DNA of 9,297 nt. It comes from Rickettsiales bacterium (GTDB lineage: Bacteria; Pseudomonadota; Alphaproteobacteria; Rickettsiales; UBA1997). Under the pieces are notes generated by a model. It was not told where the DNA came from, ran no database searches, and was given only the letters and a program-made list of their open reading frames with translations. This document shows, piece after piece, positions 1 to 5,688 of the stretch (the first letter of the stretch is position 1; every line of letters begins with the position of its first letter). The translations under genes and the position numbers were made by a program. Location: assembly GCA_031269065.1 (NCBI GenBank), contig JAIRWJ010000045.1, positions 1 through 9,297 on the forward strand, in the 5' to 3' direction.

Positions 1-136
1 CTGTGGCTACAGCGAATACACAATAGTTTAATCCAGGTGAGACATCAAAAAATATGTAGAACCACTAAATTAGAAGAGGAAACGGCTTAGATGATATAAA
101 TGATTAGTAGGCAAAGCCCGGTAAATCATGGGGGTG

Positions 137-165
137 TTGAACTTTCAAAAATAAAGTACTATCTT
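137..165 (+). promoter_or_regulatory. possible sigma70-type promoter for ogt
   Basis: TTGAAC at 137-142 (-35-like) and TATCTT at 160-165 (-10-like, four of six consensus bases) are separated by 17 bp. They lie about 70-80 nt upstream of the ogt start, on the same strand and with no other gene between. The match is only moderate and the region is AT-rich, so chance is possible. Confidence 0.3.
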
Positions 166-246
166 CGAAAATAGAGAATGATGTGTTTCCTATCCTTAGG
201 GTTTTGGTGAAACACTGAACCATCGATTTGTAGCGTGCCAAAGGAA

Positions 247-786
247 ATGAGTAATCTTGATGATTTTAAGGTACAGAGACGTGCAGTTGTGGATAAAATT
301 GGGTTCGATGGCTTCCGGAGTACCTACAGCACCAAAATTGGAAAGGTGACCATCAGAGCCCAGGGAGATACCGTGGTGGGTCTGGAGCTGAATTCTCCAG
401 ACAGTGCGGAGGGTAACTTTCCGGTGGCAGAGACAAAAGTTATCAGAAAGGCACTGGAACAGCTGATGGAATACTTAGAGGGAAACAGAAGGAGTTTTGA
501 CCTAGGCCTAGGTCCCGAAGGAAGTCCATTCCAGAGCAAAGTCTGGGCAGCACTACTGAAAATACCATTTGGGCAAAGTGTGAGCTATAGACAACTGGCG
601 CTAATCGTAGGAAATCCAAGGGCTACAAGGGCTGTGGCTACGGCCTGCGGAAGAAATCCAATTGCAGTGTTTATCCCCTGTCACAGAGTGATATATTCGA
701 ATGGAGGTATTGGAGGCTATTCCGGGGGTGTTGCCATAAAGAAAATGCTGCTGGACATGGAAGGAGTTAGGTTGGGTCGTGGGTAG
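247..786 (+). CDS. ogt: methylated-DNA--protein-cysteine methyltransferase (O6-alkylguanine-DNA alkyltransferase)
   Basis: A suicide repair protein that moves the alkyl group from O6-alkylguanine (or O4-alkylthymine) in DNA to its own cysteine. Numbered from the upstream GTG at 235, the active-site motif IPCHRV holds the acceptor Cys149. It is preceded by the helix-turn-helix region (PFGQSVSYRQLA, then GNPRATRAVATACGRNP) and followed by the substrate-loop GGYSGG. The length, about 180 residues, is normal for the Ogt/Ada-C family, with a roughly 25-residue N-terminal lead before the ribonuclease-H-like domain. Two starts are possible, GTG at 235 and ATG at 247. Neither has a well-placed Shine-Dalgarno sequence, and I prefer the ATG. 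The stop lies 15 nt before the next start, suggesting co-transcription with the deacetylase gene. The family call is firm; the start is uncertain. Confidence 0.95.
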   Translation: MSNLDDFKVQRRAVVDKIGFDGFRSTYSTKIGKVTIRAQGDTVVGLELNSPDSAEGNFPVAETKVIRKALEQLMEYLEGNRRSFDLGLGPEGSPFQSKVWAALLKIPFGQSVSYRQLALIVGNPRATRAVATACGRNPIAVFIPCHRVIYSNGGIGGYSGGVAIKKMLLDMEGVRLGRG

Positions 787-801
787 CTCTATAAATAAAT
801 T

Positions 802-1608
802 TTGACTTTCTTAAAAGTGTATATTTTTATTTCTCCGCATTTTGACGACATATGTTTCTCGCTTGGTGGCCTAGTTGGAAGCTTGGCTGGCCATAGAAAG
901 GTCATCATAAATGTCTTTACCATCAGTGACTATATTCGCCGGATGTCGATGACAAATAGAGAGGTGGCTTTCAGAGAAGAAGTGGTCTCAAAAATAAGAC
1001 AGGCGGAAGACAAGGAATTTTGCGACGGGCATGAGATAGAGCAAATAAATTGTAACCTTCCGGAATATGCTGGTAAAGAACTGGAGAATGGTCAATTTGT
1101 GAGCTATCTAAAGAATAGAATTTCGAAACATATCGACTTTTCCGAAAACTGTCACATATTTTTCCCCTTGGCTCTGGGCAGACACCTGAATCATATGCAG
1201 GTTTTTGAGGCTTGTACTCTGATGATGAAAGAACAGCCCCAGAGCAGCTTTATTTTATATGAGGATCTACCCTATGGGCACAAAATACTTGACAGATTCA
1301 GACGATTACGAGAACTGTCAGCCTTTATCGACAGCTATGGCTTTAAAAACTATCTGAGGCCGTTGTCATCCACCGAGATCACTAGAAAGCGCAGGGACAT
1401 AATGATCTATGAGTCCCAGCACGTATACAAAGGGCCATCTGGTGTAAGAATAAAAAGGTATTTCACCAGGACCTCACTATGCTGCCATCCCCAGGAGGGA
1501 ATTTGGATAAGGCATGGCAGAGAGACGATTGGGTGCGAAAATTTGATTGAGAACTCTGGCTATGCGCAAAATTTACTTAGGAAATTCCTCCAGATGTTTT
1601 TTGTATAG
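802..1608 (+). CDS. PIG-L/LmbE-family (GlcNAc-type) zinc-dependent deacetylase
   Basis: This resembles the PIG-L/LmbE superfamily, metal-dependent amidohydrolases that remove N-acetyl groups from sugar conjugates. The N-terminal strand runs into SPHFDDICFSLGG, equivalent to the family PHPDDE motif, with likely zinc ligands His13 and Asp16 and a catalytic Asp15. A later GRHLNHMQVFEA carries the downstream metal histidine, His131 (128-HxxH-131). Residues 53-66 look like the family's R-x-x-E helix. The length of 268 residues fits. The usual PHPDDE is PHFDD here, and the glutamate after the second Asp is missing. Substrate is unknown. The start is TTG at 802, with GTG at 817 as an alternative; neither has a convincing ribosome binding site. 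The gene follows ogt by 15 nt, and its last 36 bases overlap the 3' end of trmD on the opposite strand. Confidence 0.75.
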   Translation: MTFLKVYIFISPHFDDICFSLGGLVGSLAGHRKVIINVFTISDYIRRMSMTNREVAFREEVVSKIRQAEDKEFCDGHEIEQINCNLPEYAGKELENGQFVSYLKNRISKHIDFSENCHIFFPLALGRHLNHMQVFEACTLMMKEQPQSSFILYEDLPYGHKILDRFRRLRELSAFIDSYGFKNYLRPLSSTEITRKRRDIMIYESQHVYKGPSGVRIKRYFTRTSLCCHPQEGIWIRHGRETIGCENLIENSGYAQNLLRKFLQMFFV

Positions 1609-2286
1609 ATCAGGGCGCCTTTCTCTAGTTATAGCTTTAGCCTGTTCAAATTTCCATTTTTCTACTTCTCTGTGATTTCCGGAAAGGAGAACTGCTGGCA
1701 CTTTCCTACCCTTCCAACTCTGTGGTCCTGTGTAGAGTGGGTATTCTAGAAGATTCCTGTATCTATTGGCCCTGGCGGCACCAAAGCTGTCCTCCTCTAT
1801 AGACTCGGCCTCGATTAGATCATTTCTATAGCGCACCACACCCTCTATAAGAGCCAGAGCTGGTAGTTCTCCTCCCATCAGAACAAAATCTCCGATTGAT
1901 ATTTCTTCGATCCCATATTCATCGATAACTCTCTGGTCTATACCCTCATACCTCCCGCAGACCAGAGCTATTTCATCAAGTTTTGCCATTTCCGACAGCA
2001 TTTGTTGGTCTAGCAGTTTGCCTCTTGGGCTCATGTAATAGATTTTGGTTTTGTTATCAAGTGCACTATCCTCCAAGGCTCTACCTAGAACATCTGCCCT
2101 TATGATCATTCCTTTTCCGCCACCGAAGGGGCTATCATCAACTCTCCCGTGTTTGTCATACGAATAGTCTCTTATATTGATGACCTTTAGACTCCAGATA
2201 TCTCTTTTTAGGCCTTTTCCCAGCAGAGACATGGAACAGAAACTGACCACCATTTCTGGGAATAGTGTGAATACAGTTATTTTCAC
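1573..2286 (-). CDS. trmD: tRNA (guanine-N1-)-methyltransferase TrmD
   Basis: Uses S-adenosylmethionine to make m1G37 next to the anticodon of tRNAs reading CNN codons, which prevents +1 frameshifting. It is a SPOUT-fold enzyme with a deep trefoil knot. Visible signatures in order are TVFTLFPEM at the start, IRDYSYDKHGRVDDSPFGGGKGM, LVCGRYEGIDQRV, then IGDFVLMGGELPAL in the knot. The C-terminal domain ends at about residue 237, the normal length. I chose GTG at 2286 because family proteins begin at VKITVFTLFPE; a TTG at 2316 would add ten residues and overlap the upstream lipoprotein ORF. No rpsP, rimM or rplS, the usual partners, is next to it. Its 3' end overlaps the convergent deacetylase gene. 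Confidence 0.96.
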   Translation of the reverse strand: MKITVFTLFPEMVVSFCSMSLLGKGLKRDIWSLKVINIRDYSYDKHGRVDDSPFGGGKGMIIRADVLGRALEDSALDNKTKIYYMSPRGKLLDQQMLSEMAKLDEIALVCGRYEGIDQRVIDEYGIEEISIGDFVLMGGELPALALIEGVVRYRNDLIEAESIEEDSFGAARANRYRNLLEYPLYTGPQSWKGRKVPAVLLSGNHREVEKWKFEQAKAITRERRPDLYKKHLEEFPK

Positions 2287-2296
2287 TGTTTGGCTA

Positions 2297-2428
2297 TTAT
2301 TTTTTGCCAGAATCAACTCTAGTTTTTCTCAAAAATGGCGGGGTAGACAGATCGTCATTCTCTGTGAATCTTGAAGAGCAGGAAATCAGAGCCAAAGAAA
2401 TTAGTATTATTGCAAATACACGCTTCAT
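2297..2428 (-). CDS. small predicted lipoprotein (43 aa)
   Basis: The ORF starts with ATG and has a textbook lipoprotein signal: a positive n-region (MKR), a hydrophobic stretch (residues 4-15) and the lipobox LISC at 14-17, predicting lipidation of Cys17. The mature part is only 26 residues, polar, with a short DLSTPPFLRK segment. Tiny lipoproteins of this layout include LptM/YifL, which helps the LPS translocon mature, but the CGxKG signature of that family is not present, so no name is given. The stop lies 10 nt upstream of the trmD GTG, so the two are probably co-transcribed. There is no strong Shine-Dalgarno sequence. An antisense frame is also open here, which lowers certainty. Confidence 0.5.
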   Translation of the reverse strand: MKRVFAIILISLALISCSSRFTENDDLSTPPFLRKTRVDSGKK

Positions 2429-2521
2429 AGACCATATGGTTAGATATTGCACAAGGGTAGCCAGCTCACGGATAAAAGCAATGATGATAGTCTGTACTAA
2501 TAAGTACCATATCCAATCTAA

Positions 2522-2815
2522 CCCCAACTACCTTGTAATAAATCTTATTTTTACTTGATATGTGGCCACACCGCCGAGTATGCTGATGAGATAGTTGATG
2601 TAAAAATAAAAAGCAAAGTTGGGGTTAAATTTAAATTCATAGAACTATTTGGCAGCATTATTTTCTCTGATTTTCTGCTGCATAATTCAAATCTTCCGGA
2701 AACTATAGAAACAGACACCCGAATAGAGTTTAGAGACTATAGCCCAGATGATTTCATATCAGATAGTTTTTTGTTAAATATTTTAAAATCTGATATTTCT
2801 TTCAATTTACGATAG
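2522..2815 (+). CDS. unrecognised ORF or gene remnant (about 86-97 aa)
   Basis: An open frame runs from 2522 to a TAG at 2815; the only plausible starts are weak (TTG at 2555). The product alternates hydrophobic and polar residues (for example KSKVGVKFKFIELFGSIIFS), as beta-strand-rich proteins do. The strand pattern vaguely recalls the periplasmic LptC/LptA fold, but no motif secures that. A 49-codon frame on the opposite strand (2737-2886) is open too, so it is unclear which strand, if either, is coding. It could be the tail of a decayed gene. Confidence 0.2.
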   Translation, partial: PQLPCNKSYFYLICGHTAEYADEIVDVKIKSKVGVKFKFIELFGSIIFSDFLLHNSNLPETIETDTRIEFRDYSPDDFISDSFLLNILKSDISFNLR

Positions 2816-3000
2816 CCACCGTTTAATACTACCAACCCATCCAGACATACAATCTCTACCTGCCATGTTCCACTTTCTCCATGAATTTAGTATCAGTGGT
2901 CTAGGTTTATACATTCCTAAGTACAATTCACCTGTTTTTTTAAGTTTAGTTTGGAATTTGTAGGGAGGACTTGATAGCCTTTGTTAATTTTTTGTCATGA

Positions 3001-3180
3001 GAATATCAGCAAATGGTAAAATGTCAGGATGAGCCTGTGGTTGTATTTACAAAAGGTCTGCCTAGATTCTTCATATTATCGTGTTTGAACACGGGTTAAA
3101 AATATCTCCTAATTATCCATTGGATACCGAATTGAACCGAGGGACATTGACAGACCATGCATCCTATCGAAATAGGTCTA
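3001..3180 (+). pseudogene. possible decayed monothiol glutaredoxin fragment
   Basis: The frame from 3001 (ATG at 3013, TAA at 3097-3099) reads QDEPVVVFTKGLPRF, closely resembling the xxPVVLFMKGxPxF strand that opens monothiol (Grx4-type) glutaredoxins, which carry Fe-S clusters. A cysteine follows at residue 24, but the CGFS active-site motif is not intact. In another frame, about 3130-3174 reads GYRIEPRDID, like the family's GxxFxxxDI segment, after a stop codon. The C-terminal WPTxPQ and GGCD motifs are not visible. This fits a frameshifted remnant; similarity over such a short stretch could be chance. Confidence 0.3.
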
Positions 3181-3201
3181 ACAACTGTAGACCTATTTCG
3201 A
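3167..3201. repeat. perfect 14-bp inverted repeat (hairpin)
   Basis: Arms 3167-3180 and 3188-3201 are exactly complementary (TCGAAATAGGTCTA with TAGACCTATTTCGA) around a 7-nt loop. No T-run follows on either strand, so it is not a typical intrinsic terminator. It could be a Rho-independent-like RNA stabiliser, a protein-binding palindrome or a dispersed palindromic element. No second copy is visible in this window. Confidence 0.75.
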
Positions 3202-3243
3202 GGTACTTCTAGAGTCCTCTATGGGATACTCGGAATAAGGTGA

Positions 3244-3360
3244 ATGTTCCAGCACATCAGTGGCACGTGCATAATCCTGATGATAATAGGGTTGTTAGCC
3301 AAATCCGGAGCTCTCGCCGATGAAGGAATTCCAAAGCTCTCTCCCCTTCAGGCTCGTTGA
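3244..3360 (+). pseudogene. N-terminal fragment of a secreted protein (signal peptide followed by stop)
   Basis: A 38-codon frame starts with ATG behind an AAGG-type ribosome binding sequence (3237-3240, close spacing). It reads as a Sec signal peptide: hydrophobic core CIILMIIGLLAKSG, then GALA with a likely signal-peptidase cut before DEG, and only 14 mature residues before a TGA. The abrupt end suggests truncation of a longer periplasmic or surface protein. A Ser/Thr/Gln-rich frame (3425-3679) lies downstream and may be its displaced continuation. A genuine micro-peptide is the alternative. Confidence 0.3.
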
Positions 3361-3424
3361 GGTTAAAAGAACAGGGGGACGAGGATGGTGATATTTATTT
3401 ACAATAAATCTCTCCCCGATCTAG

Positions 3425-3679
3425 CCAGTAACCATAGTAACTATTTCCTATCTCACAGAAACTTCTCGACAAAGCACAGCCACCACTTCTGGTCACCACA
3501 GCTCTCTAGTGCAACTCGCAAATACGCCTCCGTCTCATAATTTCCAACAAAGTACCGAATCGGCTCTGGGATCAACTCAGGAATCAGGAAAAGGCAGTTC
3601 CCAACCTGTCCCAGAAAAACAAAAAAACACAAACACAACAACCAGCCTGGATTCGTCCATGAAGAACATCTCCGGCTAG
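3425..3679 (+). pseudogene. Ser/Thr/Gln/Asn-rich open frame, probable remnant
   Basis: 84 codons are open between a TAG at 3422-3424 and a TAG at 3677-3679, with no usable start codon near the front. The product is strikingly rich in S, T, Q and N, with stretches such as SRQSTATTSGHHSS and NTNTTTSLDSS, like linkers of secreted or cell-surface proteins. Base composition is richer in C and A than in neighbouring genes. Together with the signal-peptide frame at 3244-3360 it may represent one decayed exported protein. The opposite strand also has an open frame (3453-3641) that looks like its shadow. Confidence 0.25.
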
Positions 3680-3743
3680 AACGCCTAGTGTCTATGGAGC
3701 CTATCCCAAGCTCCTCCTCCCCTCTAGAGAGGGATAATATATT

Positions 3744-4187
3744 TTATTTGTCGGAGCCCATCATAAACATATCTTTCAGATTTTGGACTAATTCCTCTAT
3801 CTGTACAACATCCTCGGGCACGACCAGAACAACACCGTTTCCTGATAGGGTGGCCAGAACGTTCTTAACGTTTCTCTCGTCTATTATCTGGCTTATCAAA
3901 TCTGCAGCCCTATTGTAAGTTTTTATAACCACATTCTGATTGTTGTGTTCGATAACAGTGACCATATTCTTAGCCCAACTCCCTATTTCTATAGGTTTGT
4001 TGTGTATTATGTAGTACATGTCTTTGTTTTCGTCGACAATCTTCACTGCATTCAACTTCTTCAGTATTCTGGATATGTTTGACTGCGTGGTCGTAAAGCC
4101 TTTCTTCGATAGAACTTCCGTTAGCTCGTACTGGGTTTTAATTTTGTTGCTGTGTACGAGATTCTTTATAATAAATTCTAGTTTCAT
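3744..4187 (-). CDS. argR: ArgR-family transcriptional regulator with altered effector site
   Basis: Two-domain arginine-repressor architecture at nearly standard length (147 aa). The N-terminal winged helix (residues 1-65) contains TTQSNISRILKKL, matching the recognition helix with its conserved SR. A C-terminal hexamerisation domain (about 75-140) ends in an amphipathic helix. In characterised ArgR proteins a GDD[TS] motif supplies the aspartates that bind L-arginine. Here the equivalent place reads SGNGVVLVVP (115-124), so both acidic residues are gone, as is the usual glutamine of the preceding helix (AADLISQIID). It probably binds DNA but may not sense arginine. ArgR can also act as an architectural partner of XerC/XerD at cer-type sites, and xerD lies about 480 bp away. 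The start is well supported by AGGAAG (4193-4198), five bases before the ATG. Confidence 0.85.
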   Translation of the reverse strand: MKLEFIIKNLVHSNKIKTQYELTEVLSKKGFTTTQSNISRILKKLNAVKIVDENKDMYYIIHNKPIEIGSWAKNMVTVIEHNNQNVVIKTYNRAADLISQIIDERNVKNVLATLSGNGVVLVVPEDVVQIEELVQNLKDMFMMGSDK

Positions 4188-4200
4188 TGTTTCTTCCTAT

Positions 4201-4215
4201 TTAAAAAGATATTAA
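4201..4215. promoter_or_regulatory. CtrA-type full site TTAA-N7-TTAA (putative)
   Basis: TTAA at 4201-4204 and TTAA at 4212-4215 are separated by exactly seven bases, the classical full binding site of the alphaproteobacterial cell-cycle regulator CtrA. It sits 14-28 bp upstream of the argR start and beside the DnaA-box spacer. The tract is very AT-rich, so a chance match is quite possible. Confidence 0.25.
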
Positions 4216-4228
4216 TAACAGTTTCCTC

Positions 4229-4265
4229 TTTTTCCGATGGAGAGTTTGCACCCTCTGGGGAAAAA
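4229..4265 (-). promoter_or_regulatory. stem-loop in the argR 5' leader region
   Basis: TTTTTCC (4229-4235) pairs with GGAAAAA (4259-4265), and an inner AGAG (4241-4244) pairs with CTCT (4253-4256), giving an interrupted hairpin 42-78 nt upstream of the argR ATG. It could shape the leader RNA or serve as a palindromic operator. No recognisable ARG box was seen in it. Confidence 0.25.
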
Positions 4266-4285
4266 CATATTATCAGCACCGATAT

Positions 4286-4569
4286 TTATACACCATTTTT
4301 TTTCAAAAGTAAATAGCAACCATTAAAATTTTTTTCTCGCCTCATTAGCAGTCTTTCGAAAATCATATAGCACATCTTTATTAACTGTTATTAGTTATCC
4401 ACAACCTATAAACATTAGTGGACTGCATTTGTAATATAATAATGCGTAAAATGCAACTTTTATATGTGAATTCGAAGAGGCTATTTTTCAGTGTTTTTTA
4501 AATGCATTAAAATTTATTTTGGCCTCGGACCACTAAAAAATTAATTTTGAGCCAAAAGAATGTGGATTC
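4286..4569. other. AT-rich spacer with DnaA-box cluster (candidate replication-related region)
   Basis: The 480-bp argR-xerD gap is strongly AT-rich and has no coding potential that I can see. It holds a perfect DnaA box TTATCCACA at 4395-4403, a one-mismatch box TTATACACC at 4286-4294, and a weaker match TGTGGATTC (two mismatches, reverse orientation) at 4561-4569. Such grouping in an AT-rich gap is typical of origins or DnaA titration sites. However, gene directions do not diverge from here and only one box is perfect. Another consensus box lies inside ogt at 288-296. Confidence 0.3.
4424..4455. repeat. 32-bp inverted repeat, dif-like candidate
   Basis: TGCATTT (4424-4430) and AAATGCA (4449-4455) flank an 18-bp AT-rich core. 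On the minus strand the core reads ACGCATTATTATATTACAAAT, which shares the CGCAT, TATATTA and AAAT blocks of the bacterial dif site in the right order but with about four bases missing. It lies about 210 bp downstream of xerD. The shortened spacing is a real problem for a functional XerC/XerD site. Confidence 0.2.
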
Positions 4570-4630
4570 AATAGATTGAACACAGCAAAAATGAAGAATC
4601 TTTTGTTAATAGTATTTTTTGTTTTTTGCG

Positions 4631-4662
4631 AAAAATCTATACTAGCTTTTTTCTATAGCTAG
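4631..4662 (-). terminator. possible weak intrinsic terminator of the xerD operon
   Basis: Just past the xerD stop, the minus-strand RNA can form CTAGC (4662-4658) with GCTAG (4646-4642) around an 11-nt loop, followed six bases later by a five-U run (4635-4631). The stem is short, so this is weak. Confidence 0.3.
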
Positions 4663-4669
4663 ACTGGGG

Positions 4670-5677
4670 CTATATGGAATGCACCGCTGTATCACCTAGA
4701 ACATCACCTTTAGCCATTGGATGAAGTTTCATTAGCACTTTGTCAAGTTTTTTATTACCAAGGTGTGTATAGATCTGAGTTGTAGCTATGTCCGCATGGC
4801 CCAATATCTCCTGTATTACTCTCAGATCCGCACCATTCTGCATCAGATGGGTTGCCACAGAGTGTCTGAGCACATGCGGCGATAGGCTGTGTAGATTCAT
4901 TCCGATAGCCTTTGCCAGATCTTTCAGGTGTCGACCGAAGACCTGTCTGGACATATGCCCGTCTTTCCGATCTATTCTACAGACAGTACCCTTTTCCCGC
5001 GCTTTTTTTGAAAATCTGATCCGGGTTGTGAAAAGATATTCCGAGTGTTGCCCGTTTAATAGCCTTTCTCTCAGAGTTATATAATCGGTCAGACTGTTGA
5101 CAGCAATTTTATTGATAGGCAAAATTCTTTCTCTGTTGCCCTTGCCGAAGACGTGAATATAGTTTTTGACTCTGTAACTGTCATTTTTCAGATTAAACTC
5201 TTTTTCTATAGAAGACAATTTTAATCCAATTAGTTCTGATACACGCATTCCGGTAGCGTATAGTAGGACCAGCATGCAGTGAAACTGCAGACCAAAGTCA
5301 GAATTTCTCATTTTTTCGGTCTTGGTCAGAAGAAAACCCACTTCTCTCTGGCTAAGAAATTTTGGAAGGCGTACTCCTTCCTTTCGGTGTTCCAGAAGCA
5401 CGGATGGATTATTTTTTACTACACCCTCGGTCTGGAGAAAATCGAAAAAATGCCTAATACTCGATATGAATCTGTTCAGGGATCTGCTACTATGGTTACT
5501 CGACGTGTTGGCCAAAAAATTGTTGAGATCATTACTGGTGGCACTTTCTATAGCTATTGACTTTCCCCGAAGATAATCCTGGAGAAGATTCAAATCTCTT
5601 CTGTAGGACTCCAGAGTGTTCCCACTGAGTCCCTCTACTGTACATAAGTAGCCTATGAATGTTTTTACAGGGTCCAT
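4670..5677 (-). CDS. xerD: tyrosine recombinase XerD
   Basis: A site-specific recombinase that, with XerC and FtsK, resolves chromosome dimers at dif. The N-terminal SAM-like core-binding domain spans residues 1-90 (NTLESYRRDL). The catalytic domain shows every active-site residue: Arg145 (ATGMRVSEL), Lys179 (FGKGNRERI), His268 and Arg271 (SPHVLRH), His294 (ILGHAD) and nucleophile Tyr303 (TQIYTH). The C-terminal tail with LHPMA is typical of alphaproteobacterial XerD. At 335 aa it is about 30 residues longer than usual. Part of the excess is a basic insertion around residues 218-243 (RIRFSKKAREKG...), before SRQVF. ATG at 5677 follows the membrane-protein stop by 11 nt, implying a shared transcript. 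XerC versus XerD is judged from overall similarity. Confidence 0.93.
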   Translation of the reverse strand: MDPVKTFIGYLCTVEGLSGNTLESYRRDLNLLQDYLRGKSIAIESATSNDLNNFLANTSSNHSSRSLNRFISSIRHFFDFLQTEGVVKNNPSVLLEHRKEGVRLPKFLSQREVGFLLTKTEKMRNSDFGLQFHCMLVLLYATGMRVSELIGLKLSSIEKEFNLKNDSYRVKNYIHVFGKGNRERILPINKIAVNSLTDYITLRERLLNGQHSEYLFTTRIRFSKKAREKGTVCRIDRKDGHMSRQVFGRHLKDLAKAIGMNLHSLSPHVLRHSVATHLMQNGADLRVIQEILGHADIATTQIYTHLGNKKLDKVLMKLHPMAKGDVLGDTAVHSI

Positions 5678-5688
5678 GGGGCGTTCAT

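Noticed and set aside
100..129. Hairpin ATGATT...AATCAT with inner GGC-AAA-GCC upstream of ogt
   Set aside because: Short, interrupted stem without features of a known riboswitch or attenuator.
288..296. Perfect DnaA box TGTGGATAA inside ogt
   Set aside because: It is isolated in coding sequence (Val-Asp-Lys codons), so it is probably coincidental.
2304..2558. 84-codon plus-strand frame
   Set aside because: It is antisense to the lipoprotein and the start of trmD and shows no motif; the minus-strand lipobox is the stronger signal.
3453..3641. 62-codon minus-strand frame with a hydrophobic start
   Set aside because: It begins with TTG without a ribosome site and appears to be the reverse shadow of the Ser/Thr/Gln-rich plus frame.
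3720..3733. Hairpin CCCTC/GAGGG just after the argR stop as a terminator
   Set aside because: The stem is five bp with a four-base loop and no U-run on the minus strand.
3688..3918. Plus-strand frame over the argR 3' end
   Set aside because: Most of it lies antisense to argR, which is clearly coding.
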